A DNA stretch of 64,000 nucleotides from Strongylocentrotus purpuratus (taxonomy: Eukaryota > Echinodermata > Echinoidea > Camarodonta > Strongylocentrotidae): assembly GCF_000002235.5 (NCBI RefSeq), contig NW_022145532.1, positions 1,225,380 to 1,289,379 on the forward strand. The letters are read 5' to 3'. Below, in pieces: positions 33,088 to 45,849 of this stretch. A program made the position numbers and the translations under genes. The notes beneath the pieces were generated by a model. That model saw nothing but the letters and a program-made list of their open reading frames with translations, made no database searches and was not told the DNA's origin. Positions within the stretch are counted from its first letter, which is position 1. Each line of letters begins with the position of its first letter.

Positions 33088-35149
33088 ACCACTATGCTTC
33101 ACTGTTATGAACTTGTTCGGTTCAAGATGTTAACACTTTCTAATGTTAATGAATTTAAAAAATATGCTGATAAACTACTTTTACTCCTTTGTTGAGGAGT
33201 AGGGGGTGTCCCCTTAACAGAAAAAAGAGGAGGACAAATTAATATGCAGAAAAAAATGATTAAAAAAAACGAAAAGAAAGGCAAAGCCGGGAGTCGAACC
33301 GAGTACATCTACATTGTGAAGCGATGTCTTATCCACATGACCACTATGCTTCACTGTTATGAACTTGTTCGGTTCAAGATGTTAACCCTTTCTAATGTAA
33401 ATGACTTTAAAAAATATGCTGATAAACTACTTTTACTCCTTTGTTGAGGAGTAGGGGGTGTCCCCTTAACAGAAAAAAAGAGGAGGACAAATTAATATGC
33501 AGAAAAAAATGATAAAAAAAAAAAAACGAGGTAGAAAGGCAAAGCCGGGAGTCAAACCGAGTACATCTGCATTGTGAAGCGATGGCTTATCCACATGACC
33601 ACTGTGCTTCTCTGTTATTAACTTGTTCGGTTCAAGATGTTAACACTTTATAATGTTAATGACTTTAAAAGATATGCTGATCAACTAAATTTTCTCCTTT
33701 GTTGAGGAAGAGGGGGTGTCCCCTAAACAAAAAAAAAGATGAAAAAAAAACCCGAGGTAGAAAGGAGTAGCCGGGAATCGAACCGAGTACATTTGCATTG
33801 TAAAGCGATGTCTTATCCACATGACCACTAAGCTTCACCATTATTAACTTGTTCGATTCAAGATTTTAACACTTTCTGGTGTTAATGACTTTAAAAAATA
33901 TGCTGATAAACTACTTTTACTCCTTTGTTGAGGAGTAGGGGGTGTCGACTTAACAAAAAAAAAGAGAAGGACAAATTAATATGCAGAAAAAAATGATTAA
34001 AAAAAAACGAAAATGAAAGGCAAAGCCGGGAGTCGAACCGAGTACATCTGCATTGTGAAGCGATGGCTTATCCACATGACCACTGTGCTTCTCTGTTATT
34101 AACTTGTTCGGTTCAAGATGTTAACACTTTATAATGTTAATGACTTTAAAAGATATGCTGATCAACTAAATTTTCTCCTTTGTTGAGGAAGAGGGGGTGT
34201 CCCCTAAACAAAAAAAAAGATGAAAAAAAAACCCGAGGTAGAAAGGAGTAGCCGGGAATCGAACCGAGTACATTTGCATTGTAAAGCGATGTCTTATCCA
34301 CATGACCACTAAGCTTCACCATTATTAACTTGTTCGGTTCAAGATTTTAACACTTTCTGGTGTTAATGACTTTAAAAAATATGCTGATAAACTACTTTTA
34401 CTCCTTTGTTGAGGAGTAGGGGGTGTCGACTTAACAAAAAAAAAGAGGAGGACAAATTAATATGCAGAAAAAAATGATTAAAAAAAAACGAAAATGAAAG
34501 GCAAAGCCGGGAGTCGAACCGAGTACATCTGCATTGTGAAGCGATGGCTTATCCACATGACCACTGTGCTTCACTGTTATTAACTTGTTCGGTTCAAGAT
34601 GTTAACACTTTCTAATGTTAATGACTTTAAAAGATATGCTTATAAACTACTTGTACTCCTTTGTTGAGGAGGAGGGGTGTCCCCTAAACAAAAAAAAAGA
34701 TGAAAAAAAAAACGCGAGGTAGGAAGGAGTAGCCGGGAATCGAACCTAGTACATTTGCATTGTGAAGCGATGTCTTATCCACATGACCACTATGCTTCAC
34801 TGTTATGAATTTGTTCGGTTCAAGATGTTAACACTTTCTAATGTAAACGACTTTAAAAAATATGCTGATAAACTAATTTTACTCCTTTGTTGAGGAGAAG
34901 GGGGTGTCCCCTTAACAAAAAAAAAGAGGAGGACAAATTAATATGCAGAAAAAATGATTTAAAAAACAACAAAAAGAAAGGCAAAGCCGGGAGTCGAACC
35001 GAGGACATCTACATTGTAAAGCGATGTCTTATCCACATGACCACTGTGCTTCTCTGTTATTAACTTGTTCGGTTCAAGATGTTAACACTTTCTAATAAAA
35101 ATAAATTTAAAAGATGTGCTTATAAACTACTTGTACTCCTTTGTTGAGG

Positions 35150-38100
35150 AGAAGGGGTGTCCCCTAAACAAAGAAAAAAGATGAAAAAAAAAAAAAACGC
35201 GAGGTAGGAAGGAGTAGCCGGGAATCGAACCGAGTACATTTGCATTGTGAAGCGATGTCTTATCCACATGACCACTATGCTTCACTGTTATGAACTGGTT
35301 CGGTTCAAGGTTTTAACACTTTCTGGTGTTAATGACTTTAAAAAATATGCTGATAAACTACTTTTACTCCTTTGTTGAGGAGTAGGGGGTGTCGACTTAA
35401 CAAAAAAAAAGAGAAGGACAAATTAATATGCAGAAAAAAATGATTAAAAAAAAACGAAAATGAAAGGCAAAGCCGGGAGTCGAACCGAGTACATCTGCAT
35501 TGTGAAGCGATGTCTTATCCACATTACCACTGTGCTTCTCTGTTATTAACTTGTTCGGTTCAAGATGTTAACACTTTCTAATGTTAATAAATTTAAAAGA
35601 TATACTGATAAACTAATTTTACTCCTTTGTTGAGGAAGAGGGGGTGTCCCCTAAACAAACAAAAAGATGAAAAAAAAACCCGAGGTAGAAAGAAGTAGCC
35701 GGGATCGAACCGAGTACATTTGCATTGTGAAGCGATGTCTTATCCACATGACCACTGTGCTTCTCTGTTATTAACTTGTTCGGTTCAAGATGTTAACTCT
35801 TTCTAATGTTAATGACTTTAAAAGATATGCTGATAAACTAAATTTTCTCCTTTGTTGAGGAAGAGGGGGTGTCCCCTAAACAAAAAAAAAGATAAAAAAA
35901 AAAAAACCCAAGGTAGGAAGGAGTAGCCGGGAATCGAACCGAGTACATTTGCATTGTAAAGCGATGTCTTATCCACATGACCACTATGCTTCACTGTTAT
36001 GAACTTGTTCGGTTCAAGATGTTAACACTTTCTAATGTTAATGACTTTAAAATATATGCTAATAAACTAATTGTACTCCTTTGTTGAGGAAGAGGGGGTG
36101 TCCCCTAAACAAAAAAAAAGATGAAAAAAAAAAAAACGCGAGGTAGGAAGGAGTAGCCAGGAATCGAACCGAGTACATTTGCATTGTGAAGCGATGTCTT
36201 ATCCACATGACCACTATGCTTCACTGTTATGAACTTGTTCGGTTCAAGATGTTAACCCTTTCTAATGTAAATGACTTTAAAAATTATGCTGATAAACTAC
36301 TTTTACTCCTTTGTTGAGGAGTAGGGGTGTCCCCTTAACAGAAAAAAGAGGAGGACAAATTAATATGCAGAAAAAATGATTGAAAAAAAAACGAAAAGAA
36401 AGGCAAAGCCGGGAGTCGAACCGAGTACATCTGCATTGTGAAGCGATATCTTATCCACATGACCACTGTGCTTCACTGTTATTTACTTGTTTGGTTCAAG
36501 ATGTTAACACTTTCTAATGTTAATGACTTTAAAAGATATGCTAATAAACTAATTGTACTCCTTTGTTGAGGAAGAGGGGGTGTCCCCTAAACAAAAAAAA
36601 AGATGAAAAAAAAAAAAACGCGAGGTAGGAAGGAGTAGCCGGGAATCGAACTGAGTACATTTGCATTGTGAAGCGATGTCTTATCCACATGACCACTATG
36701 CTTCACTGTTATGAACTTGTTCGGTTCAAGATGTTAACACTTTCTAATGTTAATGAATTTAAAAAATATGCTGATAAACTACTTTTACTCCTTTGTTGAG
36801 GAGTAGGGGGTGTCCCCTTAACAGAAAAAAGAGGAGGACAAATTAATATGCAGAAAAAAATGATTAAAAAAAACGAAAAGAAAGGCAAAGCCGGGAGTCG
36901 AACCGAGTACATCTACATTGTGAAGCGATGTCTTATCCACATTACCACTGTGCTTCTCTGTTATTAACTTGTTCCGTTCAAGATGTTAACACTTTCTGGT
37001 GTTAATGACTTTAAAAAATAGGCTGATGAACTACTTTTACTCCTTTGTTGAGGAGGAGGGGGTGTCCCCTTAATAAAAATTAAAAAAGGACAAATTAATA
37101 TGCAGAAAAAATGATAAAAAAAAAAAAGAGGTAGAACGGCAAAGCCGGGAGTCGAACCGAGTACATCTGCATTGTGAAGCGATGGCTTATCCACATGACC
37201 ACTGTGCTTCACTGTTATTAACTTGTTCGGTTCAAGATGTTAAAACTTTCTAATGTAAATAAATTTAAAAGATATGCTTATAAACTACTTGTACTCCTTT
37301 GTTGAGGAGAAGGGGTGTCCCCTAAACAAAGAAAAAAGATGAAAAAAAAAAACGCGAGGTAGGAAGGAGTAGCCGGGAATCGAACCGAGTACATTTGCAT
37401 TGTGAAGCGATGTCTTATCCACATGACCACTATGCTTCACTGTTATGAACTTGTTCGGTTACAAATTTAACAATTTCTGGTGTTAATGACTTTAAAAAAT
37501 ATGCTGATGAACTACTTTTACTCCTTTGTTGAGGAGGAGGGGGTGTCCCCTTAACAAAAAAAAAAGAGAAGGACAAATTAATATGCAGAAAAAAATGATT
37601 AAAAAAAAAAAAACGAGATAGAAAGGCAAAGCCGGGAGTCGAACCGAGTACATCTGCATTGTGAAGCGATGGCTTATCCACATGACCACTGTGCTTTTCT
37701 GTTATTAACTTGTTCGGTTCAAGATGTTAACACTTTCTAATGTTAATGACTTTAAAAGATATGCTGATAAACTAAATTTTCTCCTTTGTTGAGGAAGAGG
37801 GGGTGTCCCCTAAACAAAAAAAAAGATGAAAAAAAAAACCCGAGGTAGAAAGGAGTAGCCGGGAATCGAACCGAGTACATTTGCATTGTAAAGCGATGTC
37901 TTATCCATATGACCACTATGCTTCGCCATTATTAACTTGTTCGGTTCAAGATGTTAACACTTTCTGGTGTTAATGACTTTAAAAGATATGCTTATAAACT
38001 ACTTGTACTCCTTTGTTGAGGAGTAGGGGGTGTCCTCTTAAAAAAAAAAAGAGAAGGACAAATTAATATGCAGAAAAAAATGTTTAAAAAAAAACGAAAA

Positions 38101-38755
38101 GAAAGGCAAAGCCGGGAGTCGAACCGAGTACATCTGCATTGTGAAGCGATATCTTATCCACATGACCACTGTGATTCACTGTTATTTACTTGTTTGGTTC
38201 AAGATGTTAACACTTTCTAATGTTAATGACTTTAAAAGATATGCTTATAAACTACCTGTACTCCTTTGTTGAAGAGGAGGGGTGTCCCCTAAACAAACAA
38301 AAAAGATGAAAAAAAAACGCGAGGTAGGAAGGAGTAGCCGGGAATCGAACCGAGTACATTTGCATTGTGAAGCGATGTCTTATCCACATGACCACTATGC
38401 TTCACTGTTATGAACTTGTTCGGTTACAAATTTAACAATTTCTGGTGTTAATGACTTTAAAAAATATGCTGATGAACTACTTTTACCCCTTTGTTGAGGA
38501 GGAGGGGGTGTCCCCTAAACAAAAAAAAAAGAGAAGGACAAATTAATATGCAGAAAAAAATGATAAAAAAAAAACGAAAAGAAAGGCAAAGCCGGGAGTC
38601 GAACCGAGTACATTTGCATTGTGAAGCGATGGCTTTTCCACATGACCACTGTGCTTCTCTGTTATTAACTTGTTCGGTTCAAGATGTTAACACTTTCTAA
38701 TGTTAATGACTTTAAAAGATATGCTGATAAACTAAATTTTCTCCTTTGTTGAGGA
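35150..38755. repeat. 3.60-kb higher-order block, copy 1
   Basis: Fifteen monomers. Rare variants recur 3602-3607 bases later: GAACTGGTTCGG at 35292 and 38899, GAACTGAGTAC near 36646 and 40248, GGTTACAAATTTAAC near 37456 and 41058. The odd number of monomers shifts the A/B register. Confidence 0.8.
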
Positions 38756-41700
38756 AGAAGGGGTGTCCCCTAAACAAAGAAAAAAGATGAAAAAAAAAAA
38801 AAACGCGAGGTAGGAAGGAGTAGCCGGGAATCGAACCGAGTACATTTGCATTGTGAAGCGATGTCTTATCCACATGACCACTATGCTTCACTGTTATGAA
38901 CTGGTTCGGTTCAAGGTTTTAACACTTTCTGGTGTTAATGACTTTAAAAAATATGCTGATAAACTACTTTTACTCCTTTGTTGAGGAGTAGGGGGTGTCG
39001 ACTTAACAAAAAAAAAGAGAAGGACAAATTAATATGCAGAAAAAAATGATTAAAAAAAAACGAAAATGAAAGGCAAAGCCGGGAGTCGAACCGAGTACAT
39101 CTGCATTGTGAAGCGATGTCTTATCCACATTACCACTGTGCTTCTCTGTTATTAACTTGTTCGGTTCAAGATGTTAACACTTTCTAATGTTAATAAATTT
39201 AAAAGATATACTGATAAACTAATTTTACTCCTTTGTTGAGGAAGAGGGGGTGTCCCCTAAACAAAAAAAAAGATGAAAAAAAAACCCGAGGTAGAAAGAA
39301 GTAGCCGGGATCGAACCGAGTACATTTGCATTGTGAAGCGATGTCTTATCCACATGACCACTGTGCTTCTCTGTTATTAACTTGTTCGGTTCAAGATGTT
39401 AACTCTTTCTAATGTTAATGACTTTAAAAGATATGCTGATAAACTAAATTTTCTCCTTTGTTGAGGAAGAGGGGGTGTCCCCTAAACAAAAAAAAAGATA
39501 AAAAAAAAAAACCCAAGGTAGGAAGGAGTAGCCGGGAATCGAACCGAGTACATTTGCATTGTAAAGCGATGTCTTATCCACATGACCACTATGCTTCACT
39601 GTTATGAACTTGTTCGGTTCAAGATGTTAACACTTTCTAATGTTAATGACTTTAAAATATATGCTAATAAACTAATTGTACTCCTTTGTTGAGGAAGAGG
39701 GGGTGTCCCCTAAACAAAAAAAAAGATGAAAAAAAAAAAACGCGAGGTAGGAAGGAGTAGCCAGGAATCGAACCGAGTACATTTGCATTGTGAAGCGATG
39801 TCTTATCCACATGACCACTATGCTTCACTGTTATGAACTTGTTCGGTTCAAGATGTTAACCCTTTCTAATGTAAATGACTTTAAAAATTATGCTGATAAA
39901 CTACTTTTACTCCTTTGTTGAGGAGTAGGGGTGTCCCCTTAACAGAAAAAAGAGGAGGACAAATTAATATGCAGAAAAAATGATTGAAAAAAAACGAAAA
40001 GAAAGGCAAAGCCGGGAGTCGAACCGAGTACATCTGCATTGTGAAGCGATATCTTATCCACATGACCACTGTGCTTCACTGTTATTTACTTGTTTGGTTC
40101 AAGATGTTAACACTTTCTAATGTTAATGACTTTAAAAGATATGCTAATAAACTAATTGTACTCCTTTGTTGAGGAAGAGGGGGTGTCCCCTAAACAAAAA
40201 AAAAGATGAAAAAAAAAAAACGCGAGGTAGGAAGGAGTAGCCGGGAATCGAACTGAGTACATTTGCATTGTGAAGCGATGTCTTATCCACATGACCACTA
40301 TGCTTCACTGTTATGAACTTGTTCGGTTCAAGATGTTAACACTTTCTAATGTTAATGAATTTAAAAAATGTGCTGATAAACTACTTTTACTCCTTTGTTG
40401 AGGAGTAGGGGGTGTCCCCTTAACAGAAAAAAGAGGAGGAAAAATTAATATGCAGAAAAAAATGATTAAAAAAAACGAAAAGAAAGGCAAAGCCGGGAGT
40501 CGAACCGAGTACATCTACATTGTGAAGCGATGTCTTATCCACATTACCACTGTGCTTCTCTGTTATTAACTTGTTCCGTTCAAGATGTTAACACTTTCTG
40601 GTGTTAATGACTTTAAAAAATAGGCTGATGAACTACTTTTACTCCTTTGTTGAGGAGGAGGGGGTGTCCCCTTAACAAAAATTAAAAAAGGACAAATTAA
40701 TATGCAGAAAAAATGATAAAAAAAAAAAAGAGGTAGAACGGCAAAGCCGGGAGTCGAACCGAGTACATCTGCATTGTGAAGCGATGGCTTATCCACATGA
40801 CCACTGTGCTTCACTGTTATTAACTTGTTCGGTTCAAGATGTTAAAACTTTCTAATGTAAATAAATTTAAAAGATATGCTTATAAACTACTTGTACTCCT
40901 TTGTTGAGGAGAAGGGGTGTCCCCTAAACAAAGAAAAAAGATGAAAAAAAAAAACGCGAGGTAGGAAGGAGTAGCCGGGAATCGAACCGAGTACATTTGC
41001 ATTGTGAAGCGATGTCTTATCCACATGACCACTATGCTTCACTGTTATGAACTTGTTCGGTTACAAATTTAACAATTTCTGGTGTTAATGACTTTAAAAA
41101 ATATGCTGATGAACTACTTTTACTCCTTTGTTGAGGAGGAGGGGGTGTCCCCTTAACAAAAAAAAAAGAGAAGGACAAATTAATATGCAGAAAAAAATGA
41201 TTAAAAAAAAAAAAACGAGATAGAAAGGCAAAGCCGGGAGTCGAACCGAGTACATCTGCATTGTGAAGCGATGGCTTATCCACATGACCACTGTGCTTTT
41301 CTGTTATTAACTTGTTCGGTTCAAGATGTTAACACTTTCTAATGTTAATGACTTTAAAAGATATGCTGATAAACTAAATTTTCTCCTTTGTTGAGGAAGA
41401 GGGGGTGTCCCCTAAACAAAAAAAAAGATGAAAAAAAAAACCCGAGGTAGAAAGGAGTAGCCGGGAATCGAACCGAGTACATTTACATTGTAAAGCGATG
41501 TCTTATCCATATGACCACTATGCTTCGCCATTATTAACTTGTTCGGTTCAAGATGTTAACACTTTCTGGTGTTAATGACTTTAAAAGATATGCTTATAAA
41601 CTACTTGTACTCCTTTGTTGAGGAGTAGGGGGTGTCCTCTTAAAAAAAAAAAAGAGAAGGACAAATTAATATGCAGAAAAAAATGTTTAAAAAAAAACGA

Positions 41701-42350
41701 AAAGAAAGGCAAAGCCGGGAGTCGAACCGAGTACATCTGCATTGTGAAGCGATATCTTATCCACATGACCACTGTGATTCACTGTTATTTACTTGTTTGG
41801 TTCAAGATGTTAACACTTTCTAATGTTAATGACTTTAAAAGATATGCTTATAAACTACCTGTACTCCTTTGTTGAAGAGGAGGGGTGTCCCCTAAACAAA
41901 CAAAAAAGATGAAAAAAAAACGCGAGGTAGGAAGGAGTAGCCGGGAATCGAACCGAGTACATTTGCATTGTGAAGCGATGTCTTATCCACATGACCACTA
42001 TGCTTCACTGTTATGAACTTGTTCGGTTACAAATTTAACAATTTCTGGTGTTAATGACTTTAAAAAATATGCTGATGAACTACTTTTACCCCTTTGTTGA
42101 GGAGGAGGGGGTGTCCCCTAAACAAAAAAAAAGAGAAGGACAAATTAATATGCAGAAAAAAATGATAAAAAAAAAACGAAAAGAAAGGCAAAGCCGGGAG
42201 TCGAACCGAGTACATTTGCATTGTGAAGCGATGGCTTTTCCACATGACCACTGTGCTTCTCTGTTATTAACTTGTTCGGTTCAAGATGTTAACACTTTCT
42301 AATGTTAATGACTTTAAAAGATATGCTGATAAACTAAATTTTCTCCTTTG
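38756..42350. repeat. 3.60-kb higher-order block, copy 2
   Basis: Second copy, abutting the first. It differs by single bases and A-run lengths, for example TTAATAAAAATT at about 37070 versus TTAACAAAAATT at about 40672. Similarity ends near 42.35 kb, where GAGGAAGAAGGGG and GAGGAAGAGGGGG versions follow different units. Confidence 0.8.
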
Positions 42351-43314
42351 TTGAGGAAGAGGGGGTGTCCCCTAAACAAAAAAAAAGATAAAAAAAAAAA
42401 AAACCCAAGGTAGGAAAGAGTAGCCGGGTATCGAACCGAGTACATTTGCATTGTAAAGCGATGTCTTATCCACATGACCACTATGCTTCACCATTATTAA
42501 CTTGTTCGGTTCAAGATGTTAACACTTTCTGGTGTTAATGACTTTAAAAAATATGCTGATAAACTACTTTTACTCCTTTGGTGAGGAGTAGGGGGTGTCC
42601 CCTTAACAAAAAAAAAGAGAAGGACAGATTAATATGCAGAAAAAAATGATAAAAAAAACGAAAAGAAAGGCAAAGCCGGGAGTCGAACCGAGTACATCTG
42701 CATTGTGAAGCGATGGCTTATCCACATGACCACTGTGCTTCACTGTTATTAACTTGTTCGGTTCAAGATGTTAACACTTTTTATGTAAATAAATTTAAAA
42801 GATATACTGATAAACTAATTTTACTCCTTTGTTGAGGAAGAGGGGGTGTCCCCTAAACAAAAAAAAAGATGAAAAAAAAAACCCGAGGTAGAAAGAAGTA
42901 GCCGGGAATCCAACCGAGTACATTTGCGTTGTGAAGCGATGTCTTATCCACATGACCACTATGCTTCACTGTTATGAACTTGTTCGGTTACAAATTTAAC
43001 ACTTTCTGGTGTTAATGACTGTAAAAAATAAGCTGATGAACTACTTTTACACCTTTGTTGAGGAGGAGGGGGTGTCCCCTTAACAAACAAAAAAAGAGAA
43101 GGACAAATTAATATGCAGAAAAAAATGATAAAAAAAAAAACGAGGTAGAAAGGCAAAGCCGGGAGTCGAACCGAGTACATCTGCATTGTGAAGCGATGGC
43201 TTATCCACATGACCACTGTGCTTCTCTGTTATTAACTTGTTCGGTTCAAGATGTTAACACTTTATAATGTTAATGACTTTAAAAGATATGCTGATAAACT
43301 AAATTTTCTCCTTT

Positions 43315-43480
43315 GTTGAGGAAGAGGGGGTGTCCTTAAACAAAAAAAAAGATGATGACAAATTAATATGCAGAAAAAAATAATTAAAAAAAAACGAAAA
43401 GAAAGGCAAAGCCGGGAGTCGAACCGAGTACATCTACATTGTAAAGCGATGTCTTATCCACGTGACCACTGTGCTTCACT
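43315..43480 (-). repeat. Hybrid B/A monomer
   Basis: Begins as a B unit (GAGGAAGAGGGGGTGTCC), then switches after AAAGATGATG to the A-specific GACAAATTAATATGCAG and an A-type core. It shares the private change GTCCTTAAAC with similar hybrids further right, so these derive from one exchange event that was then spread. Confidence 0.7.
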
Positions 43481-43874
43481 GTTATTAACTTGTTCGGTTC
43501 AAGATGTTTACACTTTCTAATGTAAATAAATTTAAAAAATATACTGATAAACTAATTTTACTCCTTTGTTGAGGAAGAGGGGGTGTCCCCTAAACAAAAA
43601 AAAAGATGAAAAAAAAAAACGCGAGGTAGGAAGGAGTAGCCGGGAATCGAACCGAGTACATTTGCATTGTGAAGCGATGTCTTATCCACATGACCACTAT
43701 GCTTCACTGTTATGAACTTGTTCGGTTCAAGATGTTTACACTTTCTAATGTTAATGAATTTAAAAAATATGCTGATAAACTACTTTTACTTCTTTGTTGA
43801 GGAGTAAGGGGTGTCCCCTTAATAACAAAAAAAGAGGAGGACAAATTAATATGCAGAAAAAAATGATTAAAAAA

Positions 43875-45151
43875 CTAGATTTGTAATACTTGTTTGGAAC
43901 AAGTATAGGTGGGCTGATCCAACAAAAAATTGAGACAAAATAAAGGGTACATTTGAAATAGCTTTTTGTCTCAGCTACAACATATTCGGAGTTCAGCGTA
44001 AATGAAGCTAAAACGACGTAGATATTGCTCGCGAAAGACGGGAATGTAGAATCAAGTTTTGAGAAAAAGTCATGTCCCATAGAGAATACACGCAAAATGT
44101 GAAAAAATTAGCTTGCCTCCTTTAATCGCAAAAATACGCCATGATGCCTTTGTCAAAATGAAAAATTGTGACAACTGGATTTGTAGAGAATTGTCTCAGC
44201 TAAAACATATCAAAATTTTAAAGAAAATTAATCAATTTTTAGAAAGATACAATCAATTTTCCAAAAAAATGCTGACGTCATAATAGGCAAATTAAAATTT
44301 TGAGTTCGGAGGCCATTATGATGACGTCATGAGTTAATTGAGGGTCAAATGAGACATGAAATCATATCTCTGATTCATACTCGCTCAAAATATGAAAAAA
44401 AAATTGGGGTCACCTTGCATCCTAAAGAGCTATAATGGATTTTGCATAGGCATGTTTTTGCCCATATATGCTATGTATTACAAGAGCTCGCGCGCATTGA
44501 AATTTATGTTAAACGGTCGATTATTCAATTATTTATAGTCATAAAGAGACAAACATGGTATCAATTTGTTTGTAAGAATATGTGGAATATTATGAAAGAA
44601 AAAAAATGGCGATTCTATGGTGTCTTATAGTTTTACGCGCGAAAACGCGCGCGCATGCGCGTGTGCGCGATTTTTAAAAAAAATGCTTAGAATGGCCTAA
44701 AACGTATGCAAAATGATTTTGAGACGATTTTGAGCATTTCAAAATTTTGCGCGCGCATTGACGCGCGGACGTACGCGCACGCGCGCGTTATTTGACCTGA
44801 AATTGACCGGACGGATATTGACCCTGATCATGATAAATATGAATCAGAAATACCGTTTGGTTAAGAAGATATGATCAGGAGTTGATTTTCGTAAAATTTT
44901 ACAAAATGGCGCCTAGATGACGTCATCAGTGAAGGTCAATGTTGAAAACGTTATTGTGCTTTGTACATATGCCTATACATATGTGTGCCAAATTTCAAAT
45001 TATTTGATTGAGCCATTTCCAAGTTATCTTGCCAACAAAAAAGTGGTTAGAAATAAGAAAAATATATAAATAATAAATAATAAATAATAAATAAATAAAG
45101 GCAATTCTAACGAAATTATAAGGTGGTCTGTACGTTATACAGCCCACCTGA
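43875..45151 (-). mobile_element. Non-autonomous Helentron-like rolling-circle element
   Basis: 1277-bp insertion into the T-tract of a tRNA-like unit; array sequence resumes exactly on both sides and no target duplication is present. Read on the minus strand, it begins TCAGGTGGGCTG and ends CTAG. A hairpin of 7-bp arms (ACTTGTT, loop of 3) sits ten bases before that end, at 43888-43904. AGGTGGGCTG recurs inverted at 43907-43916, inside the hairpin rather than at the tip, giving asymmetric inverted repeats. The insertion point is between two Ts. This combination is described for Helentron-derived elements. A second hairpin is formed at the other end by 45121-45149. It has no coding capacity, GC-alternating runs near 44630-44790, three TGACGTCA sites and an AAAT microsatellite near 45060. 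Confidence 0.65.
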
Positions 45152-45849
45152 AAAACGAAAAGAAAGGCAAAGCCGGGAGTCGAACCGAGTACATCTACAT
45201 TGTAAAGCGATGTCTTTTCCACGTGACCACTGTGCTTCTCTGTTAATAACTTGTTCGGTTCAAGATGTTAACACTTTCTAATGTTAATAAATTTAAAAGA
45301 TATACTGATAAACTAATTTTACTCCTTTGTTGAGGAAGAGGGGGTGTCCCCTAAACAAAAAAAAGATGAAAAAAAAACCCGAGGTAGAAAGGAGTAGCCG
45401 GGAATCGAACCGAGTACATTTGCATTGTGAAGCGATGTCTTATCCACATGACCACTGTGCTTCTCTGTTATTAACTTGTTCGGTTCAAGATGTTAACACT
45501 TTCTAATGTTAATGACTTTAAAAAATATGCTGATAAACTACTTTTACTCCTTTGTTGAGGAGTAGGGGGTGTCCCCTTAACAAAAAAAAAGAGAAGGACA
45601 GATTAATATGCAGAAAAAAATGATTAAAAAAAACGAAAAGAAAGGCAAAGCCGGGAGTCGAACCGAGTACATCTGCATTGTGAAGCGATGGCTTATCCAC
45701 ATGACCACTGTGCTTCACTGTTATTAACTTGTTCGGTTCAAGATGTTAACACTTTTTTATGTAAATAAATTTAAAAGATATACTGATAAACTAATTTTAC
45801 TCCTTTGTTGAGGAAGAGGGGGTGTCCCCTAAACAAAAAAAAAAGATGA

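Larger units (their letters stand above)
24418..36840. repeat. 12.416-kb tandem duplication, copy 2
   Basis: Directly follows copy 1 with no gap. The match ends near 24440/36857, where ATGATAAAA in one becomes ATGATTAAA in the other. Because the LTR element sits at the same position in both copies with the same flanks, duplication happened after insertion. Confidence 0.9.
33088..43874 (-). repeat. tRNA-like satellite array, third segment (about 45 units)
   Basis: Continues the A/B array from the second LTR element to the Helentron-like insertion. To about 36.84 kb it is the right part of the 12.4-kb copy 2. From about 35.15 kb it is built of a 3.60-kb block repeated twice. Uninserted versions of the LTR element's left-flank unit, with the distinctive CTACCTGTACTCC and TTGAAGAGGAGG, occur at about 38.24 and 41.85 kb. 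A B/A hybrid monomer is at about 43.32 kb. Confidence 0.9.

Noticed and set aside
43907-45149. TIR transposon (MITE) with AGGTGGGCTG ends
   Set aside because: 32 extra non-array bases with a hairpin lie outside the left repeat and there is no target duplication. A Helentron-like structure accounts for these.
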